Source: Rubrivivax sp.
GTDB taxonomy: Bacteria > Pseudomonadota > Gammaproteobacteria > Burkholderiales > Burkholderiaceae_C
DNA length: 6,207 nt
Assembly: GCA_027484885.1 (NCBI GenBank)
Contig: JAIXSD010000728.1
Span: 1-6,207 of the forward strand
Reading direction: 5' to 3'
Within the stretch, counting starts at the first letter, position 1. Each line of letters opens with the position of its first letter. Positions 1 through 5,374 of the stretch are shown here, one piece after another. The notes under the pieces were generated by a model, which saw only the letters and a program-made list of their open reading frames with translations, was not told the DNA's origin and made no database searches. Position numbers and translations under genes: made by a program.

Positions 1-1365
1 GGCGCACAACTGGCCGAGGTGGCCAATCTGGGCGCCAGCGACGCCGAAGCGGCCATTGCCGCGGCACAGAACGCCTTTGGCCCCTGGCGCAGCAAGACGG
101 CCAAGGAGCGCGCCGCGATACTGATGCGCTGGTCGCAGCTGCTCCACAAGCATGCCGACGACCTGGCCCGCATCATGACCGCCGAGCAGGGCAAGCCGCT
201 GGCGGAAGCGCGCGGGGAGGTGGCCTACGGCGCCAGCTTCATCGACTGGTTTGCCGAAGAGGGCAAGCGGGTCTACGGCGAGACCATCCCGACCACCGAC
301 AACAACAAGCGCTACCTGGTTATCAAGCAGGCCATGGGTGTGTGCGCGGCCATCACGCCTTGGAATTTCCCGATCGCGATGATCACCCGCAAGGTGGCGC
401 CGGCCCTGGCGGCCGGCTGCACGGTGGTGATCAAGCCAGCGGAAGCGACGCCCCTGTCGGCCCTGGCCGTGGCCGAGCTGGCGCAGCGCGCTGGCATGCC
501 GGCTGGTGTGCTCAATGTGCTGACGGCGGACGCCAGCAATTCCATCGCCATCGGCCATGTGCTGTGCGACAGCGATGTGGTGCGCCATCTGTCCTTCACC
601 GGTTCGACCGAGGTGGGCCGCATCCTGATGCGCCAGTGCGCGCAGACGGTGAAGAAACTGTCCCTGGAGTTGGGCGGTAACGCGCCCTTCATCGTCTTCG
701 ACGATGCCGATCTCGACAGCGCTGTGGACGGCGCCATCGCCAGCAAATACCGCAATGCCGGCCAGACCTGCGTTTGCGCCAACCGCCTGTATGTGCAGGC
801 CGGCGTGTATGAGGCCTTCCTGGACAAGCTCAGCGCCAAGGTTGCCGCGCTCAAGGTGGGCAATGGTTTCGAGCCGGGCGTGAACGTCGGCCCGCTGATC
901 GACGAGCAGGCCATGGCCAAGGTGGAATCGCATGTCAACGACGCGCTGGCCCTGGGCGCACGCCTGCTCAGCGGCGGCAAACGTGCCACTGAGGTCGGCG
1001 CGCAATTCTTCGAGCCCACCTTGCTGGCGGATGTAACTCCGCAGATGCTGTGCTCGCGCGAAGAAACCTTCGGCCCGGTGGCGCCGGTGTTCAAGTTCCA
1101 GACCGAGGCCGAGGCCATCGCCCTGGCCAACAACACCGAGTTCGGTCTGGCCAGTTATTTCTACAGCCGCGACATCGGCCGCATCTTCCGCGTCGGTGAG
1201 GCGCTGGAATACGGCATGGTCGGCGTCAACACCGGCCTGATCGCCACCGCCGAAGTGCCCTTCGGTGGCGTCAAGCAATCGGGCCTGGGCCGCGAAGGCG
1301 CGCATCACGGCATGGATGATTACGTGGAAATCAAGTATCTCTGCCTGGGTGACATCCAGAAGTGA
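1..1365 (+). CDS. gabD: Succinate-semialdehyde dehydrogenase (NAD(P)+), 5'-truncated by window edge
   Basis: Cytosolic aldehyde dehydrogenase that oxidises succinate semialdehyde to succinate with NAD(P)+, the last step of the GABA shunt. The frame is open from base 1 (454 codons plus TGA at 1363-1365). Its first residues, GAQLAEV, match about residue 36 of the roughly 482-residue E. coli GabD as I recall it, so about 35 residues are off the window. The GTG at 19 is internal, not the start. Counting from the first codon seen, I see PWNFP near 120 (Asn122, oxyanion hole), the cofactor-site Lys145-Pro146, the Rossmann FTGSTEVG at 199-206, the general base Glu223 in LELGG, the catalytic Cys257 in GQTCVCANR, and EETFGP near 354-359. 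The protein closely resembles GabD throughout, ending DYVEIKYLC as GabD enzymes do. Cys259, two residues after the nucleophile, corresponds to the pair that forms a redox-switch disulfide in human SSADH; whether it does so here is unknown. Related semialdehyde dehydrogenases (for example glutarate semialdehyde) are the main alternative. Any operon partners would be upstream, outside the window. Confidence 0.95.
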   Translation, partial: GAQLAEVANLGASDAEAAIAAAQNAFGPWRSKTAKERAAILMRWSQLLHKHADDLARIMTAEQGKPLAEARGEVAYGASFIDWFAEEGKRVYGETIPTTDNNKRYLVIKQAMGVCAAITPWNFPIAMITRKVAPALAAGCTVVIKPAEATPLSALAVAELAQRAGMPAGVLNVLTADASNSIAIGHVLCDSDVVRHLSFTGSTEVGRILMRQCAQTVKKLSLELGGNAPFIVFDDADLDSAVDGAIASKYRNAGQTCVCANRLYVQAGVYEAFLDKLSAKVAALKVGNGFEPGVNVGPLIDEQAMAKVESHVNDALALGARLLSGGKRATEVGAQFFEPTLLADVTPQMLCSREETFGPVAPVFKFQTEAEAIALANNTEFGLASYFYSRDIGRIFRVGEALEYGMVGVNTGLIATAEVPFGGVKQSGLGREGAHHGMDDYVEIKYLCLGDIQK

Positions 1366-1371
1366 GTTGCA

Positions 1372-1390
1372 GCCCGGTGCAATGCCGGGC
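1372..1390 (+). other. GC-rich hairpin just after gabD stop
   Basis: GCCCGG at 1372-1377 pairs with CCGGGC at 1385-1390 around a 7-base loop, starting seven bases after the gabD stop. No T-run follows on either strand, so it is not an intrinsic terminator alone. It may protect the gabD mRNA 3' end or assist the terminator just downstream. The structure is seen; the role is inference. Confidence 0.45.
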
Positions 1391-1397
1391 GAAAAGT

Positions 1398-1425
1398 AAA
1401 AAAGGCAGCCGAGGCTGCCTTTTTT
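1398..1425. terminator. Bidirectional intrinsic terminator between gabD and the TonB receptor gene
   Basis: GGCAGC at 1404-1409 pairs with GCTGCC at 1414-1419 around a 4-base loop. The stem is flanked by A6 (1398-1403) and T6 (1420-1425), so each strand reads a GC stem followed by a U-run. It lies 33 bases after the gabD stop and 38 bases beyond the receptor gene stop on the other strand, as expected for a terminator shared by convergent genes. Confidence 0.88.
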
Positions 1426-1462
1426 CTTGGGCGCGGCCGAGGTGGCCGCGAGACCTTGCGGA

Positions 1463-4400
1463 TCAGAACTGGTACTTCAGCGTGATCTGAGCTGCCCACT
1501 GCGACTCGCCCTTGTTCTGCTTGGTTTGCAGGACGAAGGGATCGTTGACCGAGTAGACCATCTTGCCGTTTTCGATGCCGGCGTAATTCACGAACTTGCG
1601 CACTTGTCCACCGGTGCCATCGGAGAAGCCGATTTCGTCGATGCGACCCCAGCGCTTGTTCAGCAGGTTGCCGATGTTCAGGATGTCCAGGGACACCGAG
1701 CCCTTGTGATTGCCGAAGAAGCCAGGCACCTCTTGGCTCAGACGCACATCGAAGCTGTTGATGAACTTCGAGCGAGCGGTGTTTCGGCCCACCACGCTGC
1801 CTTTGGCGTTGCGCAAGGCGCTGTTGGCTTCGACGACTTGCCAGAACTTCGCCTCTGCTGCCGCGCCCGAGTTGGCCACGGTATTGACCGTGCTGCCGGC
1901 ATTGGGCAACTTGAACAGCACCTCACCCGAGCCCGGGCCCTTGGGGATGTACAGCAGGTCGTTGCCGGCCACGCCGTCGCCGTTCATGTCGTTGTTGAAG
2001 GTCCAGCTGTAAGGCTTGCCCTCGCGGCCTTCGAAGAACACACCGAAGCTGGTCTTATAGCTGCCGACAAAGGCCTTGGCCCAATTCAGGTTGGCGCTGA
2101 CGCGATTGCGCACGGTGTACACCGAGTTGGCTGTGACCGCTTCGTTGGCGTTGAACACCGGGCGGTTGGCCCATTGCGAGAACGCGGTGGACGAGGTCAG
2201 CGGGCTGACTTCGGTCGACTTGGTGTAGGTGTAAGCCACGCCCCAGCCCAGGCCGCCCTTGTTCGGGCTGTTCAGGGACAAGGTCAGCACATCACCCATG
2301 CCGCCCGAGGTGGCTTCCACCACGGTCACGTCGTTGAAGGCATTGTTTCGGTTGGCGCGTGTGGTGCAGCCCGACGAAGGTGTAGCCGCACCAGCCGCCC
2401 AGCAACCCACACCTTGGCCGGCGGTGTTCCAGAACATCTGGCGGCCATCGGGGGAGGAGGCCGTCGGGGCGCCCAGGTTCAGGTGGCGGTAGGCCAGACC
2501 TTGCTTGGTCTTGGTGTGCAGCCATTCGGCGCCAGCCACCAGGCCGTACCAGGGCAGTTCCTGGTCATAAGCCAGATTGAACTTCCAGACCGAGGGTTGG
2601 CTGACACCCGGCGCGATGAAGTCCACGTTCTGGCGGGCCGAGGTGCTGAGTGCCGGCTGCTTGGTCGGGTCAGGGTTGTACTTGACCGCGTTGGCGCCAG
2701 TGCAGTTGTTCAGGGTGCACTCGTAGTCATTCACCACCATGCCCGTGTTTTGGTACGGGTTGGCGAACCACACCGTGGCGGCTGCACCTTGGAACAAGCC
2801 GATGCCACCGCGGAGCTGCGACTTGCGCTTGTCGGCGGAGTTGAAGGCGTAGTTGAAGCCCAGGCGCGGCTGGATCAGCTTTTCGCCGTCCGGCGTGTAG
2901 CTGTTGTCGAAGCCGAAGGCGGCGCTGGCGGTGGGGTTGGCAATCGGGCGATCCGGGATGCTGATCTTGTCCACACGCACGCCGGCCATCACGGTCAGCT
3001 GCTTGTTCACCGTCCAGGTGTCCTGCAGGAACAGCCCCAGGTTGTTGAAGCTCATGTCAGCTGCAGCGTCAGCCAGCGTGAAGCCGGCTTTGGGCAGCTG
3101 AATTCGATAGGCACTTGCATTGCCCGCCACAAACAGGGCGACCGGATCCGCGCCTTGGAATGTGTACTGGCCCTTGGCGCGGCGCACAAATGCATTGAAC
3201 ACATCGTTCTTCTCGAAGTCGCCGCCGAACTTCAGTTCGTGGTTGTCGAGGATCAGATTGCCGGCCAGGTAGAGGTTGCTCGTGTTCGTTTCGAGGCGGT
3301 TGAAATGACGAGTCTCTTCCGTGCCAAAGCGCAAGGTGCGGTTGCCGCTCTGGGTGCCGGCAGGTGCGGTATCCGTGAACACCAGCTGCACTTCAGGCAT
3401 GTCGGACTGGTTCAGTGGCACGGACAGGTAGTCGCGCTTGGAGATCTTGACTTCCGTCGAGAAGGTGTCCGTCCAGTCGCCGAACCATTGCGCCACGACC
3501 GATTCAATGGTCTTGGCCGTGGTGTACCAGCGCGAATCCAAAGACAGCGTGGTCGGAGCGAAGCCTGGGGCGATCGGCTGCGACTGGTCCGTCTTGGTGT
3601 AACGGATGTTGGCTTTGTGGTTTTCGTTGATGTTCCAGTCCAGCTTCAGCAAGCTGTCCTTGACCGTCAGGTCTTGCGCTGCACCAATGCCGCCGACGTC
3701 AATGCCGTACTTGGTTTTGGCTGCATCCTGGATGGCCTTGATCTGGGCTTCCGTGATGCCGACATTGGTCAGGCTGCTGCCGACCGGTCCATATTGCGGC
3801 GTGTCGCGGTTGCTCTTCAGCTCTTCGTAGCTGGCGAAGAAGAACAGCTTGTCCTTGATGATGGGGCCGCCCAGGGTCAGGCCCTTGGTCGTGTCCTTGA
3901 ATGCAGCCGGGCTTGTGTAAGCACCGGTGGTGTTGTTGAAGCGATCGCCGACCAGCTTGTTGTCACGGTAGACGTAGTACAGGCTGCCGTGGAGTTCGTT
4001 GGTCCCCGACTTGGTGACCGCATTGATGTTGGCGCCGGTGTAGCCTTGCTGGGTGACGTCGTAGTTGGAGACGTTGACTTGCACCGCTTGAATGGCGTCG
4101 ATTGAGATCGGTTGCTTGATCGTCGGCAGGCCATTGGCTTCCAGGCCGAAGGTGTCACTGATACGCACACCGTCAACAGTGATTGCGTTGTAGCGCGAGT
4201 TCTGGCCGGCAGCCGAGATTTCACCGCGGTCCTTGTCGGTTTGCGACAGGCGCGGGTCGGTGCGGGCGTAATCCTGCAGGCTGCGATTGATCGACGCGTA
4301 AGCATCCAGTTCGGCGCGACCCAGGCTCGTGCCGGCGCCCATGGTGGTGCTGTTGAACTTGTTGTTGGCCGCGCTGCTGCCCGACACCACCACCGTGCTC

Positions 4401-4756
4401 AGCACATTGCCGCCCAGGGTGAAGTCGAGATTCAGGCTTTCAGCCAGTGCCAGGTAGATGCCCTGACGCAGGTCCTTGTCCGAACCCTTGCTGATGCTGA
4501 TGGTGTAGGGGCCGCCGACGCGCAGGCCGCGGGCCGAGTAACGGCCCTCGGCATCGGTGATCACGTTGTTGACCGAGCCCGACTCTTCGTGACGGATGCT
4601 CACGGCCACGCCGGCCAGGGCCTTGCCGTCAGCGCTGGTGACGCGACCGGCCAGAGCCGAGGTCGTGTTCTGGGCCATCGCCGGTGCAGCCGCCACGATG
4701 GCGACTGCGACGCTCAGCGCCGTCCGGGAAAAATCTGACCAATGCCTGCTGCTCAT
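1463..4756 (-). CDS. Oar-like TonB-dependent outer-membrane receptor (1097 aa)
   Basis: Outer-membrane active transporter, energised through TonB-ExbB-ExbD. Residues 1-28 are a Sec signal peptide with predicted cleavage AMA|Q. Residues about 34-115 form a carboxypeptidase-regulatory-like beta-sandwich (GRVTSADGKALAGV, then TDAEGRYSARGL). A TonB-box-like STVVVSG lies at 120-126. The plug spans about 130-260, with AITVDGVRISDTFG (191-204) and GANINAVTKSGTNELHGS (241-258). The barrel start, LGGPIIKDKLFFFASYEE (295-312), is characteristic of the Oar/CarboxypepD_reg receptor group. The rest is barrel, ending KYQF with the terminal aromatic used for barrel assembly. At about 923-932 is an acidic DMNGDGVAGND loop resembling a calcium-binding loop. 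Four cysteines occur as two local pairs (ECTLNNC and GCWAAGAATPSSGC), likely loop disulfides. At about 1100 residues it is far larger than siderophore receptors (about 700). The ATG start is preceded by GGAG at 8 bases. The substrate is not shown by the sequence; LacI-type sites upstream suggest a carbohydrate. There is no adjacent partner gene. Confidence 0.93.
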   Translation of the reverse strand: MSSRHWSDFSRTALSVAVAIVAAAPAMAQNTTSALAGRVTSADGKALAGVAVSIRHEESGSVNNVITDAEGRYSARGLRVGGPYTISISKGSDKDLRQGIYLALAESLNLDFTLGGNVLSTVVVSGSSAANNKFNSTTMGAGTSLGRAELDAYASINRSLQDYARTDPRLSQTDKDRGEISAAGQNSRYNAITVDGVRISDTFGLEANGLPTIKQPISIDAIQAVQVNVSNYDVTQQGYTGANINAVTKSGTNELHGSLYYVYRDNKLVGDRFNNTTGAYTSPAAFKDTTKGLTLGGPIIKDKLFFFASYEELKSNRDTPQYGPVGSSLTNVGITEAQIKAIQDAAKTKYGIDVGGIGAAQDLTVKDSLLKLDWNINENHKANIRYTKTDQSQPIAPGFAPTTLSLDSRWYTTAKTIESVVAQWFGDWTDTFSTEVKISKRDYLSVPLNQSDMPEVQLVFTDTAPAGTQSGNRTLRFGTEETRHFNRLETNTSNLYLAGNLILDNHELKFGGDFEKNDVFNAFVRRAKGQYTFQGADPVALFVAGNASAYRIQLPKAGFTLADAAADMSFNNLGLFLQDTWTVNKQLTVMAGVRVDKISIPDRPIANPTASAAFGFDNSYTPDGEKLIQPRLGFNYAFNSADKRKSQLRGGIGLFQGAAATVWFANPYQNTGMVVNDYECTLNNCTGANAVKYNPDPTKQPALSTSARQNVDFIAPGVSQPSVWKFNLAYDQELPWYGLVAGAEWLHTKTKQGLAYRHLNLGAPTASSPDGRQMFWNTAGQGVGCWAAGAATPSSGCTTRANRNNAFNDVTVVEATSGGMGDVLTLSLNSPNKGGLGWGVAYTYTKSTEVSPLTSSTAFSQWANRPVFNANEAVTANSVYTVRNRVSANLNWAKAFVGSYKTSFGVFFEGREGKPYSWTFNNDMNGDGVAGNDLLYIPKGPGSGEVLFKLPNAGSTVNTVANSGAAAEAKFWQVVEANSALRNAKGSVVGRNTARSKFINSFDVRLSQEVPGFFGNHKGSVSLDILNIGNLLNKRWGRIDEIGFSDGTGGQVRKFVNYAGIENGKMVYSVNDPFVLQTKQNKGESQWAAQITLKYQF

Positions 4757-4764
4757 CGTGATTA

Positions 4765-4768
4765 CTCC
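4765..4768 (-). promoter_or_regulatory. Shine-Dalgarno of the TonB receptor gene
   Basis: The complement reads GGAG, eight bases before the ATG at 4754-4756. It fixes the start that gives a complete signal peptide. Confidence 0.75.
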
Positions 4769-4780
4769 AATAAAAGCGCT

Positions 4781-4814
4781 GAAATACGCGTAAAAAAATT
4801 GTCACAAAAATGTA
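4781..4814 (-). promoter_or_regulatory. Possible receptor promoter region (AT-rich; elements not settled)
   Basis: On the minus strand this AT-rich stretch has two weak -10 candidates. TACATT (4814-4809) has its -35 position falling within the operator-like site at 4829-4840. TATTTC (4786-4781) has TTGTGA (4807-4802) 15 bases upstream. Neither is a good sigma-70 match and I cannot choose between them. A perfect TTGACA on this strand at 4903-4898 has no acceptable -10 at 16-18 bases. The placement is inference. Confidence 0.3.
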
Positions 4815-4828
4815 CATCGAAGGCAGTC

Positions 4829-4840
4829 GCAAACGTTTAC
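4829..4840. promoter_or_regulatory. LacI-family operator-like site 1 (receptor-proximal)
   Basis: GCAAACGTTTAC contains the perfect 8-base palindrome AAACGTTT (4831-4838), plus a matching outer G/C pair. The central CG flanked by A/T triplets is the signature of LacI/GalR-family operators; the PurR box has the same core. It is centred about 78 bases upstream of the receptor ATG, close enough to the start region to act as a repressor site. The regulator is not in the window. Confidence 0.6.
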
Positions 4841-4946
4841 TTGCGCCTGCTTTCCGCATCGAAGCCACATCGGCCTCGGCTTGCAGAAAGTCCTTCTTGT
4901 CAAAAGTCGGGCCCTGTGTCTGCGCGCCATTCATTCCGTTCCGAGC

Positions 4947-4958
4947 GCAAGCGTTTCA
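4947..4958. promoter_or_regulatory. LacI-family operator-like site 2 (imperfect)
   Basis: GCAAGCGTTTCA has an AAgCGTTT core at 4949-4956, one symmetric pair short of the palindrome seen in the two other sites. Its centre is 16 bases from site 3. It is weak alone; its support comes from pairing with site 3. Confidence 0.4.
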
Positions 4959-4961
4959 GTT

Positions 4962-4975
4962 CGAAAACGTTTGCG
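4962..4975. promoter_or_regulatory. LacI-family operator-like site 3 (distal)
   Basis: CGAAAACGTTTGCG is a 14-base inverted repeat with one mismatched pair, with the perfect AAACGTTT core at 4965-4972. It is the best match of the three to a LacI-family box and lies about 212 bases upstream of the receptor ATG, 134 bases centre to centre from site 1. That distance would permit looping by a tetrameric repressor, or use of a second, upstream promoter. An A8 tract follows at 4985-4992. Confidence 0.6.
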
Positions 4976-5100
4976 CGTGGACTCAAAAAAAAGCGGCAGA
5001 CGGGGCAGAATGTTCAATTGTCGTTCCAGCTTTGGCCTGGGGCTGTGCCGGAACTAGATCGTGTGACCCAATTTTCCAGCCCCCGAGCGCCTTGGCGATA

Positions 5101-5116
5101 TCCGGGTGCACCCGGA
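5101..5116. repeat. 16-base perfect palindrome
   Basis: TCCGGGTGCACCCGGA equals its own reverse complement over all 16 bases, with no spacer; symmetry breaks at the next pair out. A spacer-free palindrome is a poor RNA hairpin but a plausible site for a dimeric DNA-binding protein. It sits about 260 bases before the nucleotidase start. Its function is unknown. Confidence 0.6.
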
Positions 5117-5192
5117 AGTCGGGGGTGTTCGGTGCCCAAAACCAGCCAAATCTGACTTCGGGGTGGACTGTGCCCAGGGGATGTTGAAGTTC

Positions 5193-5208
5193 CGTGACAG
5201 TTCGTGAC
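5193..5208. repeat. Direct repeat CGTGAC x2, 10-base period
   Basis: CGTGAC occurs at 5193-5198 and 5203-5208, one helical turn apart. Read on the minus strand, the first copy with flanking bases gives CTGTCAC, close to a PhoB half-site, but the period is 10, not the 11 of a classical Pho box. It could be a response-regulator site or chance. Confidence 0.35.
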
Positions 5209-5221
5209 CTGCGAGGTGTGC

Positions 5222-5254
5222 GTTGTGAATTAGCGACGAAAGGCAATTCACAGC
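5222..5254. repeat. Inverted repeat, TGTGAATT / AATTCACA
   Basis: TGTGAATT (5224-5231) and AATTCACA (5245-5252) are exact reverse complements separated by 13 bases. A further G-T wobble and a G-C pair extend the arms to 5222 and 5254. With no T-run following on the plus strand it does not look like a terminator. A bipartite protein-binding site in the control region of the nucleotidase is more likely, but this is inference. Confidence 0.55.
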
Positions 5255-5273
5255 ACGTTGCGGCGCCGTGTAA

Positions 5274-5305
5274 CGCTGTCATCCAGGTTTTTTACGATGA
5301 CAGCG
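5274..5305. repeat. Inverted repeat, CGCTGTCATC / GATGACAGCG
   Basis: Ten-base arms at 5274-5283 and 5296-5305 are perfect reverse complements around a 12-base T-rich spacer. Each arm contains CTGTCAT, the E. coli PhoB half-site heptamer, but the copies are inverted rather than direct repeats. The 3' arm overlaps a -10-like TACGAT (5293-5298) lacking a convincing -35. The element lies about 70 bases upstream of the nucleotidase start, so operator and mRNA-leader stem-loop are both possible. Confidence 0.55.
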
Positions 5306-5362
5306 ATGTCGATGAATGTGTCGTTCAGGGCCGCCAGGGGCGTGCCGATCGATTTGATTGTT

Positions 5363-5368
5363 GGGGAG
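5363..5368 (+). promoter_or_regulatory. Shine-Dalgarno deciding the TTG start of the nucleotidase
   Basis: GGGGAG lies six bases before the TTG at 5375, ideal spacing. The in-frame ATGs at 5297, 5306 and 5312 would put an unusually long leader (about 62-67 residues) before the lipobox Cys. The GTG at 5432 gives a more typical 21-residue signal but has no clear ribosome site. Confidence 0.65.
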
Positions 5369-5374
5369 TCTGCC

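Larger units (their letters stand above)
4757..5374. other. Long divergent intergenic control region without a gene
   Basis: About 620 bases separate the receptor and nucleotidase starts. Short open frames cross it on both strands, but none shows a recognisable domain, signal peptide or well-placed ribosome site, and I call none of them. The receptor-side half (to about 4992) carries LacI-type motifs and AT-rich tracts. Bases 4993-5100 show nothing I can name. Bases 5101-5305 carry one perfect palindrome, a short direct repeat and two inverted repeats. A small RNA here cannot be excluded by eye. Confidence 0.7.

Noticed and set aside
312..1136. A 274-codon open frame antisense to gabD, and a 112-codon + strand frame at 342-680
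   Set aside because: Both overlap the well-supported GabD frame, whose catalytic motifs are intact; their translations show no domain or ribosome site.
1427..4105. An 892-codon open frame on the + strand, antisense to the TonB receptor gene
   Set aside because: Its product is a low-complexity mix rich in V, A, R, G, H and Q with no recognisable domain. The opposite strand encodes a clear full-length receptor. Long antisense open frames are expected in GC-rich genes with strong third-position bias.
4898..4903. Perfect TTGACA on the minus strand as the receptor's -35
   Set aside because: No acceptable -10 hexamer lies 16-18 bases downstream; the bases there are GC-rich (GCCGAG).
4742..5187. 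Overlapping small + strand frames (4742-5155 and 4810-5187) in the divergent intergenic region
   Set aside because: They run through the operator-like palindromes and have no convincing ribosome site. Their translations are atypical (many R, S, K, P), without signal peptide or domain.
5274..5305. A classical PhoB box
   Set aside because: The heptamers match but are inverted with a 12-base spacer; a Pho box needs direct repeats at an 11-base period. Kept only as an inverted repeat.
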